Origin: Variibacter gotjawalensis
GTDB taxonomy: Bacteria > Pseudomonadota > Alphaproteobacteria > Rhizobiales > Xanthobacteraceae
Assembly: GCF_002355335.1 (NCBI RefSeq)
Contig: NZ_AP014946.1
Location: forward strand, 2,495,501 to 2,559,500
DNA length: 64,000 nucleotides
Direction of reading: 5' to 3'
Below, piece after piece: positions 38,140-47,146 of this stretch; the first letter of the stretch is position 1; every line of letters starts with the position of its first letter. The position numbers were made by a program, and so were the translations under genes. Under the pieces are notes generated by a model. It did not search any database, had not been told where the DNA came from, and was given only the letters and a program-made list of their open reading frames with translations.

Positions 38140-38168
38140 CGTAAGCGAGGCGAAGCGCCTCGCTTACG
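38140..38168. terminator. Strong hairpin between the two acyl-CoA dehydrogenase genes
   Basis: Stem CGTAAGCGAGGCG/CGCCTCGCTTACG of 13 perfect pairs with a 3-nt loop, followed by AAAAA rather than T on the plus strand (T-rich on the minus side). It is likely an mRNA processing or stabilising hairpin within the operon, or a weak terminator. Confidence 0.5.
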
Positions 38169-38193
38169 AAAAAGCTACAGGGAAGCGAAGCGC

Positions 38194-39351
38194 ATGGAAG
38201 TTCTCAGCGTCGCCAAGCCGACATGGATGAGCGAAGACCTCGTGATGCTCGAGGAGCAGGCGAAGCGCTTCGTCGATACCCAGATGGTGCCGCACGTCGA
38301 GAAGTGGACCGAAGACGGCATCATGGACCGCTCGGCCTGGAACAAGCTCGGCGAGGCCGGACTGCTGCTCGCAGGCATTCCTGAAGAATACGGCGGAGCA
38401 GGCGGCACGTTCGCGCACGAGACGGTGATCAACCGCACCTTCGGCCTCGCGGGTCTGGACTCGCTCGGCGCTGGACTGCATTCCGGCATCGTCGCGCCGT
38501 ACATCCTGCGTTACGGCACCGAAGAGCAGAAGAAGCGCTGGCTGCCGAAGCTCGCGACCGGCGAGATGGTCGGCGCCATCGCGATGAGCGAGCCGGGCAC
38601 CGGCTCCGATCTGCAGAACGTGAAATCGAGCGCGAAAAAGTCCGGCAACGGCTACATCCTCAACGGCTCGAAGACATTCATCACCAACGGACAGCTCGCC
38701 AACCTCATCATCGTCGTTGCCAAAACCGACCCGAATGCGGGTCACAAGGGCATCTCGCTGATGGTCGTCGAGACCGACGACGCGCAGGGCTTCCGCCGCG
38801 GCCGCAAGCTCAAGAAGATGGGCCTCGATTGGGCAGATACTTCCGAATTGTTCTTTGACGACGTGAAGCTTCCGGCCGAAAGTCTGCTCGGCACCGAGGA
38901 AGGCATGGGCTTCATCCAACTCATGAGCGATCTGCCGCAGGAACGCCTGATCGTCACCACCGGCGCTGTGGCCGCGATGGAACGTGCATTGGCGATGACC
39001 ATTGCCTATGTGAAGGAGCGCAAGGCCTTCGGAAAACACATCGCCGAGTTCCAGAACACGCAGTTCGAACTCGCCGAATGCAAGACCGAGGCGACGATCG
39101 CGCGCGTGTTCCACGACAACTGCGTCGAGCGTCACCTCAAGGGGGAGCTCGATACTGTGACGGCCTCAATGGCGAAGTATTGGACCACCGATCTGCAGAA
39201 TAAGATCATCGATCGCTGCCTACAACTGTTCGGTGGCTACGGCTTCATGGACGAGTACCCGATCTCGCGCATGTATCGCGACGCGCGCGTTCAACGCATT
39301 TACGCCGGCACCAACGAGATCATGAAAGTCGTGATCGCGCGGAGCCTCTAA
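38194..39351 (+). CDS. Long-chain acyl-CoA dehydrogenase-like (ACADL type)
   Basis: 385 residues. Family motifs: GIPEEYGGAGGTFAHETVI, AIAMSEPGTGSDLQNVKSSA, LNGSKTFITNGQLANLIIVVAKTDP and LPQERLIVTTGAVAAMERALAMTIAYVKERKAFGK. The C-terminal signature reads IYAGTNEIMKVVIARS, so the Glu of the YEGT motif is absent. As in mammalian LCAD and IVD, the catalytic base is expected earlier, probably the Glu in LPQER. Electron transfer to ETF. Second dehydrogenase of the beta-oxidation operon, 63 bp after the first. Confidence 0.92.
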   Translation: MEVLSVAKPTWMSEDLVMLEEQAKRFVDTQMVPHVEKWTEDGIMDRSAWNKLGEAGLLLAGIPEEYGGAGGTFAHETVINRTFGLAGLDSLGAGLHSGIVAPYILRYGTEEQKKRWLPKLATGEMVGAIAMSEPGTGSDLQNVKSSAKKSGNGYILNGSKTFITNGQLANLIIVVAKTDPNAGHKGISLMVVETDDAQGFRRGRKLKKMGLDWADTSELFFDDVKLPAESLLGTEEGMGFIQLMSDLPQERLIVTTGAVAAMERALAMTIAYVKERKAFGKHIAEFQNTQFELAECKTEATIARVFHDNCVERHLKGELDTVTASMAKYWTTDLQNKIIDRCLQLFGGYGFMDEYPISRMYRDARVQRIYAGTNEIMKVVIARSL

Positions 39352-39378
39352 AATTCTACGTTTGCCCGGAGAGAAACG

Positions 39379-40587
39379 ATGACAGACGCATTTATCTACG
39401 ACCACGTGCGCACGCCGCGCGGCAAAGGCAAAGCTGACGGCTCGCTGCATGAAGTCAGCGCGCTCGAACTCTCGACGCAGACGCTGGAAGCGATCCGCGA
39501 TCGCAACAAGTTCGACACCAAGCTCGTCGATGACGTTGTGCTCGGCGTTGTCGATCCGGTCGGCGAGGCCGGCAGCGATATCGCGCGCTTCGCGGCGATC
39601 AACGCCGACTACGGCGACGAAGTGCCCGGCGTGCAGATCCAGCGCTTCTGCGCATCGGGTCTCGATGCCGTGAACTTTGCGGCCGCTGAAGTGATGTCCG
39701 GGCAGCACGACCTCACCATCGGCGGCGGCGTCGAGTCGATGAGCCGCGTCGGCATGGGCGCTTCGGGCGGCGCCTGGATGATGGATCCGGGCATCGCCAT
39801 CAAGTCGTATTTCATGCCGCAGGGCGTGTCCGCCGATCTCATCGCGACGCGCTACGGCTTCTCGCGCGACGATGTCGATGCGTATGCGGTCGAGAGCCAG
39901 AAGCGCGCCGCGACGTCGTGGAAGGAAGGCCGCTTCAAGAATTCGGTCATTCCCGTGAAAGACCAGAACGGCCTCACGATCCTCGATCACGACGAGCATA
40001 TGCGCCCGTCGACGACGATGCAGTCGCTCGCTCAGCTCAACCCGTCGTTCGGCATGGTCGGCGAAATGGGCGGCTTCAACGCGGTTGCCATTCAGGCGCA
40101 CCCGGAAGTCGAAGCGATCAAAAACGTGCACCACGCCGGCAACTCGTCGGGCATCGTCGATGGTGCCGCTGCCGTGCTGATCGGCAACGCCGAAGCCGGC
40201 AAGAAGATCAACGTCAAGCCGCGCGCTCGCATCAAGGCTTTCGCCAATATCGGCGCCGAGCCCGCGATGATGCTCACCGGCCCGATCGACGTGACGAAGA
40301 AGGTGCTCAAGCGCGCCGGCATGAAGATCGAAGACATCGATCTGTTCGAACTCAACGAAGCTTTCGCGTCGGTGGTCCTTCGTTACATGCAGGCCTTCAA
40401 CATCCCGCACGACAAGATCAACGTCTGCGGCGGCGCGATCGCAATGGGTCATCCGCTCGGCGCAACCGGCGCGATGATCCTCGGCACCGTGCTCGACGAG
40501 TTGGAGCGTCGCGGCAAGCAGACTGCGCTTGTCACGCTCTGCATCGGCGGCGGTATGGGCACCGCCACCATCATCGAGCGCGTTTAA
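39379..40587 (+). CDS. fadA: Acetyl-CoA acyltransferase (thiolase, FadA-like)
   Basis: 402 residues. Active-site Cys in [24 protein letters not shown], the catalytic His in [15 protein letters not shown] and the second Cys in [10 protein letters not shown]. It cleaves 3-ketoacyl-CoA with CoA to acetyl-CoA and a shortened acyl-CoA, the last step of the cycle. It immediately precedes fadB with an 18-bp gap, the usual fadA-fadB order of alphaproteobacteria. Confidence 0.95.
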   Translation: MTDAFIYDHVRTPRGKGKADGSLHEVSALELSTQTLEAIRDRNKFDTKLVDDVVLGVVDPVGEAGSDIARFAAINADYGDEVPGVQIQRFCASGLDAVNFAAAEVMSGQHDLTIGGGVESMSRVGMGASGGAWMMDPGIAIKSYFMPQGVSADLIATRYGFSRDDVDAYAVESQKRAATSWKEGRFKNSVIPVKDQNGLTILDHDEHMRPSTTMQSLAQLNPSFGMVGEMGGFNAVAIQAHPEVEAIKNVHHAGNSSGIVDGAAAVLIGNAEAGKKINVKPRARIKAFANIGAEPAMMLTGPIDVTKKVLKRAGMKIEDIDLFELNEAFASVVLRYMQAFNIPHDKINVCGGAIAMGHPLGATGAMILGTVLDELERRGKQTALVTLCIGGGMGTATIIERV

Positions 40588-40605
40588 TTTTTGGAGTTTG
40601 ATCAC

Positions 40606-42843
40606 ATGACGAATTACACGAACTTCAAAGTTGAGACCGATGCCGACGGCATTGCGCTGATCACCTGGGACATGCCGGGCCGTTCGATGAACGTCATCGA
40701 CGAGAAGGTGATGCAGGAGCTCGCCGCGATCGTCGATCAGGTTGCTGCCGACACGAACATCAAGGGCGCGGTCGTCACCTCGGCGAAGGAAGCCTTCTCG
40801 GCCGGCGCCGATCTCACCATGCTGGAGACGCTCGGCGCTAACGCCATGAAGATCGGCAAGGAGAAGGGCCCGCAGGCCGCCACCGAAGCGATCTTCGAGT
40901 GGAGCCAGCGCCTCAATGGCATCTACCGTAAGCTTGAGACGAGCGGGAAGCCTTGGGTCGCCGCGCTCAATGGTCTTGCGATGGGCGGTGGGTTCGAACT
41001 CGCTCTCGCCTGTCACTATCGCGTTGCCTCCGACAATCCGAAGCTCCGCGTCGGTCTGCCGGAAGTGAAGGTCGGTTTGTTCCCGGGCGCCGGCGGCACG
41101 CAACGCGTCGCCCGCATGATCCCGCCGCAGGATGCTCTGCAGTTCCTGCTCAAGGGGGATCACCTCAAGGCCGACAAGGCGAAGGCGCTGAAGCTCATCG
41201 ACGCCGTCGTTCCGGCCGCCGATCTCATCAAGGCCGCCAAGGAGTGGATCAAGGCCGGCGGCAAAGCCGTGAAGCCGTGGGACGAGAAGGGCTTCAAGTT
41301 GCCCGGCGGGGCGGTTTACTCGAAGGGCGGCATGATGACGTTCCCGCCTGCCAACGCGATCTATCGCCGCGAAACTTACGACAACTATCCGGCCGCCAAG
41401 GCGATCCTGCAGTGCGTGTTCGAAGGCATTCAGGTTCCGATGGATCTCGGCCTGAAGATCGAGGCGCGCTACTTTACGAAGATCATTTCGAGCCCGCAGG
41501 CCGCGAATATGATCCGCAGCCTGTTCGTCTCCCTGCAGGAGCTCAACAAGGGCGCACGCCGTCCCGAAAACATCCCGCCGAAGAAGATCGCCAAGGTCGG
41601 CATCATCGGCGCGGGCCTGATGGGCGCGGGCATTGCTTACTCGTCGGCGGCCGGTGGCCTCGACGTCGTGCTCATCGATCGCGATCAGGCGAGCGCCGAC
41701 AAAGGCAAGGCCTACACCGACAAGATCGTGTCGGGGCAGATCGCCAAGGGCCGCGCGAGCGAAGCGCAGAAGGCGGCACTGCTCGGCAAGATCACGGCGA
41801 CGCCGGACTACGATGCGCTCAAGGGCTGCGACCTCGTCATCGAGGCCGTGTTTGAAGACCGCAAGGTCAAGCAGGAAGCCTACGCCAAAGCCGGCGCAGT
41901 GCTGCCCGACAACCTGATCTTCGGCTCGAACACCTCAACGCTGCCGATCACCTCGCTGGCGAAGGACTACAAGAAGCCCGAGAACTTTATCGGCATTCAC
42001 TTCTTCTCGCCGGTCGACAAGATGATGCTCGTCGAGATCATCATGGGTGAGAAGACGTCCGACGAGGCGCTCGCGGTCGCGCTCGATTACGTGCGCGCGA
42101 TCAAGAAGACGCCGATCGTCGTCAACGACTCGCGCGGCTTCTACACCTCGCGTGTTGTCGGAACTTATATCGGCGAAGGCCACCGCATGCTGGCGGATGG
42201 CATCCCGGCCGCGATGATCGAGAATGTCGGCAAGATGGCTGGCATGCCGGTCGGCCCGCTCGCACTCAACGATGAAGTCGCCATCGATCTCTCGCTGAAG
42301 ATCCTCAAGGCGACCGAAGCCGACGGCGGCGCCAACGCGGTCGACGCGGACGAGAAGCTGCTCCTCACCGACATGGTGGAGAAGCGTGGTCGCTTCGGGC
42401 GCAAGAACGGCAAGGGCTTCTACGACTATCCCGAAAAGGGACCGAAGAAGCTGTGGCCGGGCATCTCGGAGCTGCAGAAGAAGACGCTATCGGCTGACGA
42501 ACTCGATGCACTGGGTCCCGACTTCGTGGAGGAACAGAAGCATCGCCTTCTCGTGATCCAGGCGCTGGAGACGGCGCGCTGCTTCGAGGAGAAGGTGCTC
42601 ACCGACGTCCGCGAAGGTGATATCGGCTCGATCCTCGGCTTCGGTTACGCGCCGTGGTCGGGTGGCACGCTGTCCTACATCGACCTGATGGGCACGAAGA
42701 AGTTTGTCGCGCTCTGCGAGAAGCTGGCCGAGAAATACGGCCCGCGTTTCGCACCGTCGAAGCTGCTCCTCGAAATGGCGAAGACCGACGATCGCTTCTA
42801 CCGCCGCTTCGCGCCCGTGAAGCAGAAGCAGGCTGCTGCGTAA
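40606..42843 (+). CDS. fadB: Multifunctional fatty-acid oxidation protein (enoyl-CoA hydratase / 3-hydroxyacyl-CoA dehydrogenase)
   Basis: 745 residues. The crotonase domain (about 1-300) has AFSAGADLTMLE, GLAMGGGFELALACHYRVAS and GLPEVKVGLFPGAGGTQRVAR with the catalytic Glu residues. The NAD-binding domain begins near 325 (KVGIIGAGLMGAGIAYSSAAGG) with DLVIEAVFEDRKVKQ, FGSNTSTLPIT and IGIHFFSPVDKMMLVEII. The C-terminal 3HCDH domains contain NDSRGFYTSRV and FGYAPWSGGTLSYID. It catalyses hydration and oxidation steps. The ATG at 40606 follows TTGGAGT; the frame extends five codons upstream. A strong terminator ends the operon. Confidence 0.96.
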   Translation: MTNYTNFKVETDADGIALITWDMPGRSMNVIDEKVMQELAAIVDQVAADTNIKGAVVTSAKEAFSAGADLTMLETLGANAMKIGKEKGPQAATEAIFEWSQRLNGIYRKLETSGKPWVAALNGLAMGGGFELALACHYRVASDNPKLRVGLPEVKVGLFPGAGGTQRVARMIPPQDALQFLLKGDHLKADKAKALKLIDAVVPAADLIKAAKEWIKAGGKAVKPWDEKGFKLPGGAVYSKGGMMTFPPANAIYRRETYDNYPAAKAILQCVFEGIQVPMDLGLKIEARYFTKIISSPQAANMIRSLFVSLQELNKGARRPENIPPKKIAKVGIIGAGLMGAGIAYSSAAGGLDVVLIDRDQASADKGKAYTDKIVSGQIAKGRASEAQKAALLGKITATPDYDALKGCDLVIEAVFEDRKVKQEAYAKAGAVLPDNLIFGSNTSTLPITSLAKDYKKPENFIGIHFFSPVDKMMLVEIIMGEKTSDEALAVALDYVRAIKKTPIVVNDSRGFYTSRVVGTYIGEGHRMLADGIPAAMIENVGKMAGMPVGPLALNDEVAIDLSLKILKATEADGGANAVDADEKLLLTDMVEKRGRFGRKNGKGFYDYPEKGPKKLWPGISELQKKTLSADELDALGPDFVEEQKHRLLVIQALETARCFEEKVLTDVREGDIGSILGFGYAPWSGGTLSYIDLMGTKKFVALCEKLAEKYGPRFAPSKLLLEMAKTDDRFYRRFAPVKQKQAAA

Positions 42844-42865
42844 ACGAGCCGATTTGCGAATACCG

Positions 42866-42896
42866 AAGGCCCCGCGCTACAACGCGGGGCCTTTTT
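42866..42896 (+). terminator. Terminator of the beta-oxidation operon
   Basis: AAGGCCCCGCG-CTACAA-CGCGGGGCCTTTTT, 9-11 paired bases then a T-run. It lies only about 20 bp before the next start codon. Confidence 0.9.
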
Positions 42897-42915
42897 GCTA
42901 TTCCGGTTGAGAAGA

Positions 42916-43911
42916 ATGAATACCGCTCCGAATGCCTCGATCACCGACCGCGTCGCGCCCGTGAATGTCGGCGCGCCCGTCACGGCCGTTCACTTCCTCA
43001 AGGATACGGCCGTGTTTGTGCTCGGCGAAGACGAACTCATGTTCGTCGCGGCGGCCGGAAGCGAGGCGCGCGTGAAAGCGCATGACGGCGGCATCATGTC
43101 GTCGGCCAGCAATGGCACGCAGATCATCACGGGCGGCGACGACGGCAAAGTCGTTCTCACCGGCGCGGACCGCGAGCCGCAGACAATTGCGACCGACGCG
43201 AAAAAGCGCTGGATAGATCAAGTCGCCATCGCACCGAACGGCGCCACCGCGTGGTCGGTCGGCAAGAGCGCGACCGCGCGCGAAGCGAAGGGCGCGGAGA
43301 AGTGCGTCGAACTTGCCTCAAGCATCGGCGGCATCGCCTTCGCGCCAAAAGGCTATCGCCTCGCGCTGACGCAATACAACGGCGTCGCGATGTGGTTCCC
43401 GAACACGGCCGCCGCGCCGGAATTCCTCCACTGGAAGGGATCGCACCTCGGCGTCGTCTTCAGCGACGACGGAAAGTTTCTCATAACGACGATGCAGGAC
43501 GCGATGCTGCACGGCTGGCGTCTCGCCGACAACAAGCACATGCGCATGTCCGGTTACGCCGGCAAGGTGCGCTCGCTGTCGTGGACGGCCGACGGCGACC
43601 TTGCGACGTCGGGTGCCGACCAGCTCATCATCTGGCCATTCCAGGGCAAGGACGGACCGATGGGCAAAGCGCCCGCGATGATGGCGCCGCACAAGGCGCG
43701 CGTGACGACCGTAGCGGCGCATCCGAAGCAGTCGGTCATTCTTGCGGGTTACGCCGATGGCTTGGTGCTGATGCTGCGCATCAAGGACGGCGCGGAAATT
43801 CTCGTGCGCGCGGGCGACGATCAGCCGATTGCGGCGCTTGGTTGGAGTTCACGCGGCGACCGCTTCGCCTTCGCGACCGAAGAGGGCAGCGCCGGCATTG
43901 TGATGATTTAG
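42916..43911 (+). CDS. WD40-repeat beta-propeller protein
   Basis: 331 residues. About seven repeated blades are seen, for instance PVTAVHFLKDTAVFVLGEDELMF, GIMSSASNGTQIITGGDDGKVVL, HLGVVFSDDGKFLITTMQDAMLHGW, KVRSLSWTADGDLATSGADQLIIWPF and RVTTVAAHPKQSVILAGYADGLVLML. No signal peptide, so cytoplasmic. It is probably a protein-interaction scaffold; function unknown. ATG at 42916 is preferred over an upstream in-frame start that would fall in the terminator. Followed 14 bp later by the mgtC gene. Confidence 0.85.
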   Translation: MNTAPNASITDRVAPVNVGAPVTAVHFLKDTAVFVLGEDELMFVAAAGSEARVKAHDGGIMSSASNGTQIITGGDDGKVVLTGADREPQTIATDAKKRWIDQVAIAPNGATAWSVGKSATAREAKGAEKCVELASSIGGIAFAPKGYRLALTQYNGVAMWFPNTAAAPEFLHWKGSHLGVVFSDDGKFLITTMQDAMLHGWRLADNKHMRMSGYAGKVRSLSWTADGDLATSGADQLIIWPFQGKDGPMGKAPAMMAPHKARVTTVAAHPKQSVILAGYADGLVLMLRIKDGAEILVRAGDDQPIAALGWSSRGDRFAFATEEGSAGIVMI

Positions 43912-43925
43912 CGACGAGACGACTG

Positions 43926-44642
43926 ATGCGCCTGCTCCAAACCTTTCAGCTCTACGATTTTTTTGACACCGCCGTCAGCTTGTTCGTGGCCTTCGTGCTC
44001 GGAACGCTGATCGGCGCGGAACGGCAGTATCGGCAGCGCACCGCGGGTCTGCGCACCAACGTGTTGGTCGCCGTTGGCGCTGCTGCGTTCGTCGATCTTG
44101 CGATGCATCTCGACGGCGCGGGCGGGGCGGTGCGCGTGATCGCGTATGTCGTGTCAGGCATCGGCTTTCTCGGCGCCGGCGTGATCATGAAGGAGGGCCT
44201 CAATATCCGCGGCCTCAACACGGCGGCGACACTGTGGTGCTCGGCCGCCGTCGGTGCCTGCGCGGGCGCCGATCTCATCGCGCAGGCGATCTTGCTGACC
44301 GTGTTTGTGCTGGCCGGAAATACGATGCTGCGGCCGCTCGTCAATGCGATCAACCGCATTCCGTTTGACGAGCATTCGTCCGAAGCGACCTACGAGATGC
44401 GCATGACGATCGATGTCGTTGCGATGCCGCCGGTGCGGGATCTCCTCATCGAAAAGCTCGAAGCCGCGAACTATCCGGTGCGCGATGTTTCCGTCATCGA
44501 CCGCACAGACGATCTGGTCGAGGTTGTCGCCACATTGGTCAGCTCATCAGTCGAGGCGCGCGAACTCGACGCCGTAGTCGGCGCGATCGCGCAGCAACCG
44601 GGCGTGCGCCACATGACCTGGCAGGTCCGCACGACGGACTAA
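43926..44642 (+). CDS. MgtC/SapB family membrane protein
   Basis: 238 residues. Four or five N-terminal helices carry the MgtC signature (FVLGTLIGAERQYRQRTAGLRTNVLVAVGAAAFV, GIGFLGAGVIMKEGLNIRGLNTAATLWCSAAVGACAG). A C-terminal ACT-like domain (about 150-238) ends TWQVRT. MgtC proteins affect survival at low magnesium and inhibit F-ATPase in some pathogens; in soil bacteria the role is less clear. The start at 43926 was chosen because upstream sequence in this frame lies inside the WD40 gene. Ends at a terminator. Confidence 0.9.
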   Translation: MRLLQTFQLYDFFDTAVSLFVAFVLGTLIGAERQYRQRTAGLRTNVLVAVGAAAFVDLAMHLDGAGGAVRVIAYVVSGIGFLGAGVIMKEGLNIRGLNTAATLWCSAAVGACAGADLIAQAILLTVFVLAGNTMLRPLVNAINRIPFDEHSSEATYEMRMTIDVVAMPPVRDLLIEKLEAANYPVRDVSVIDRTDDLVEVVATLVSSSVEARELDAVVGAIAQQPGVRHMTWQVRTTD

Positions 44643-44648
44643 AGAAAA

Positions 44649-44673
44649 AGCCCGGAGCAAACTCCGGGCTTTT
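44649..44673. terminator. Terminator between convergent mgtC and homospermidine synthase genes
   Basis: AGCCCGGAG-CAAA-CTCCGGGCT followed by TTTT; A-rich on the other side, so likely bidirectional. Confidence 0.88.
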
Positions 44674-44688
44674 GTCGTCTAGTTCCTG

Positions 44689-46125
44689 CTAGCCTTGCAC
44701 CAGCACGTTCTTGAACTGCCAGGGATCGCGTTTATCGATCTCCTCCGGGAAGAAGCCCGGGCGATCGACCAGCGGGTTCCATTCCGTATAGGCGCCGATC
44801 ACCGGGCCGAGATACGGCATCTGCACTTCGAGGCAGCGGCGGAAATCCATCTCGTCGGCTTCGACGATGCCTTCCTTCGGATTCTCCAGCGCCCACACCA
44901 TGCCGGCGAGCACGGCGGACGTGACCTGCAGGCCGGTCGCGTTCTGATACGGCGCGATGCGACGCGTCTCTTCGATCGAAAGCTGCGAGCCGTACCAGTA
45001 AGCGTTGAGCTTGTGGCCGTAGAGCAGCACGCCGAGCTCGTCGATGCCGTCGACGATCTCGTGCTCGTCGAGGATGACGTAGTCGTCCTGGATCTTGCCG
45101 GCCTTGCCGAACACTTCATGCAGTGACAGCACCGCGTCGTTGCACGGGTGGTAGGCGTAATGGCAGGTCGGGCGATACGTCACCTTGCTCTTCTGGCGCA
45201 CCGTGAAGTAGTCCGAGATCGAGATCGCCTCGTTGTGCGTCACAAGATAGCCGTACTGAGCTTCCGCGGTCGGCGTCCATGAACGCACGCGCGTGTTGGC
45301 GCCCGGCTGCAGCAGGAAGATCGCCGCGCCGCAGCCCTTCTTGTGGCCGCGCGCGTTCTTCGGCTTCCACTTCTCGTGCGTGCCCCAGCCGAGTTCGGCC
45401 GGCTGCATGCCTTCCGACAGGAAACCTTCGACCGACCATGTGTTGACGAACACGTCCTTCGGCTTTGGCAAACGCGAGCGCTGCGTGTCGCGCTCCGCGA
45501 TGTGGATGCCCTTGACGCCGGCCTTCTTCATCAGCGCGGCCCATTCTTCGCGATTGGTCGGCTCCTTGAATTTCAAACCGAGATCGCTCGCGAGCGAGAG
45601 GAGGGCGCGCTTGACGAACCATGACACCATGCCGGGGTTAGCGCCGCAGCAGGAGACCGCCGTCGTCGAGCCGGGCTTGCGCTTGCGCTTGGCCTCGAGC
45701 GTCATCTCGCGCAGCGCGTAGTTGGATCGCTCTTCCGGGCCCTTTTTGGTGTCGAAGTAAAAGCCGGTCCACGGCTCGTTCACGGTGTCGATGTAGAGCG
45801 CGCCGAGCTTCGAACACAGCTCCATGATGTCGAGCGAGCCGGTGTCGACCGAGAGGTTGACGCAGAAGCCTTGGCCGCCGCCTTCGGTGAGGAGCGGGGT
45901 CAGCAGCTGCTTGTAATTCTTCTTCGTCACGGCGGTCTGGATGTATTTGATGCCGCGTTCGTCGAGCAGCTTGCGATCGTCATCCACCGGATCGATGACG
46001 ACGAAGCGCGATTTGTCGAACGTGAAGTGGCGCTCGATGAGCGGCAGCGTGCCGCGTCCGATCGAACCGAAACCGATCATCACGATCGGACCCGTAATGG
46101 TGCCGTGATTGGGCCACTCAGCCAT
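44689..46125 (-). CDS. hss: Homospermidine synthase
   Basis: 478 residues. Rossmann motif VMIGFGSIGRGTLPLIERHF, then FVVIDPVDDDRKLLDERG, YIDTVNEPWTGFYFD, SCCGANPGMVSWFVKRALL and CHYAYHPCNDAVLSLHEVFG. These match bacterial homospermidine synthase, which uses NAD to join two putrescines into sym-homospermidine, the main triamine of many rhizobia. ATG at 46125 has AGGAG ten bases upstream; the in-frame extension to 46290 is not supported. With the ornithine decarboxylase encoded upstream on the same strand it gives a short ornithine-putrescine-homospermidine route. Confidence 0.95.
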   Translation of the reverse strand: MAEWPNHGTITGPIVMIGFGSIGRGTLPLIERHFTFDKSRFVVIDPVDDDRKLLDERGIKYIQTAVTKKNYKQLLTPLLTEGGGQGFCVNLSVDTGSLDIMELCSKLGALYIDTVNEPWTGFYFDTKKGPEERSNYALREMTLEAKRKRKPGSTTAVSCCGANPGMVSWFVKRALLSLASDLGLKFKEPTNREEWAALMKKAGVKGIHIAERDTQRSRLPKPKDVFVNTWSVEGFLSEGMQPAELGWGTHEKWKPKNARGHKKGCGAAIFLLQPGANTRVRSWTPTAEAQYGYLVTHNEAISISDYFTVRQKSKVTYRPTCHYAYHPCNDAVLSLHEVFGKAGKIQDDYVILDEHEIVDGIDELGVLLYGHKLNAYWYGSQLSIEETRRIAPYQNATGLQVTSAVLAGMVWALENPKEGIVEADEMDFRRCLEVQMPYLGPVIGAYTEWNPLVDRPGFFPEEIDKRDPWQFKNVLVQG

Positions 46126-46283
46126 TGTCGAAATTCTCCTGTCTGGATGTGCGGCTCTCATCGCGAGAGCAAATGCCGCATCGGCGGCGCGAAAGGGATG
46201 ACGGCGTTGTAGAGACAACACCCCGGTGATGGAAGGGCGAATGCACGCTTGTTGTGTCGGTTGGATGACGACGCCCCAGCCTC

Positions 46284-46409
46284 CGCTCATACCCGCGAAA
46301 GCGGGTATCCAGCACGCGCCCGGAAGGGCGTGTCGAGAATGCAGCCGGACGGTTTATTTCAGCGTGCTTCGCACGCTTGCTGGACCCCCGCTTTCGCGGG
46401 GGTGAGCGG
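46284..46409. repeat. Palindromic intergenic element (CCCGCGAAAGCGGG type)
   Basis: Terminal arms CGCTCATACCCGCGAAAGC... and ...GCTTTCGCGGGGGTGAGCG form an imperfect inverted repeat of about 31 bp; each arm also folds on itself (CCCGC-GAAA-GCGGG). A smaller hairpin lies in the middle. This is the common 'tccagca...tgctgga' intergenic palindrome of alphaproteobacteria. It fills much of the 313-bp gap between the hss and GNAT genes; no gene is seen there. Confidence 0.75.
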
Positions 46410-46438
46410 AGTTTCATCTTCTTTGTGGAAGACTGGGC

Positions 46439-46996
46439 TCACGCCGCCAAGCGGCGCGTGTAAGCCGGCGCGACGATGAAGTCCGGCAGGTCGGCCGGGA
46501 TCTTGTCGCCGGTGGCGCGGAACAATCCGGCCGCGCCGTTGAGAGTGCCGGCGAGCAGTTCGAGCCCGAGCAGGCGCTCCTGCACGAACGGACCCGGCAT
46601 GCGCAGCGCGCCGGTCTTCGCCGCCGTGAAACCGAATTTCGCGTAGTAGGCCGGATCGCCGACCAGCAGCACGGCGCGATGGCCGAGCCGGCGGGCTTCA
46701 CGCAGCACGCGGCGCATCAGCTTGCCGCCGACGCCGCGGCACTGCATGTCGCAGGCAACGGCGAGCGGGCCGAGGAGAAGGAGAGGGCGGCCGGTATCGT
46801 CCGTGACGTTCCACAGGCGAACGGTGCCGACCACGCGGCCGCGCTCGACTGCGACGAGCGCCAGGCCCTGAGCCGGCAGAAAACCTTCGCGCAGACGCGC
46901 GGACGGCTTGGTGAAACGCACATCGCCGTAGGCCATGTCGAGGAGGTCCTCGCGGGCTGCGATATCGGTCGAACGCTCAAGGCGGATCGTGATCAT
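46439..46996 (-). CDS. GNAT-family N-acetyltransferase
   Basis: 185 residues. GNAT core: VAVERGRVVGTVRLWNV, LLLGPLAVACDMQCRGVGGKLMRRVLREARRLGHRAVLLVGDPAYYAKFGF, with the acetyl-CoA loop Q/RxxGxG as QCRGVGGKL. It sits between ornithine decarboxylase and homospermidine synthase genes, a conserved rhizobial order, so acetylation of a polyamine or amino acid is plausible but unproven. Start ATG at 46996. Confidence 0.88.
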   Translation of the reverse strand: MITIRLERSTDIAAREDLLDMAYGDVRFTKPSARLREGFLPAQGLALVAVERGRVVGTVRLWNVTDDTGRPLLLLGPLAVACDMQCRGVGGKLMRRVLREARRLGHRAVLLVGDPAYYAKFGFTAAKTGALRMPGPFVQERLLGLELLAGTLNGAAGLFRATGDKIPADLPDFIVAPAYTRRLAA

Positions 46997-47146
46997 TGGT
47001 CTTGTCCTTCCCACCGCCTTGCCCGGGCGGCCCTTACGCGCCACGGGTCACCGCGCGCGCATGTCCGTCAGTCGCGCGAGCGCGACCGCCGGTTCAAAAG
47101 ATTTGTCGGGGAGGGGGAGAGCCGGTCGTCCCGGCTCTCCTAAGCG

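Noticed and set aside
39220-41163. 647-codon minus-strand open frame
   Set aside because: Antisense to the thiolase and fadB genes, which carry complete catalytic motifs.
46118-46417. 99-codon minus-strand open frame over the intergenic palindrome
   Set aside because: It mostly translates the repeat element (PPRKRGSSKR type sequence), a common false gene.
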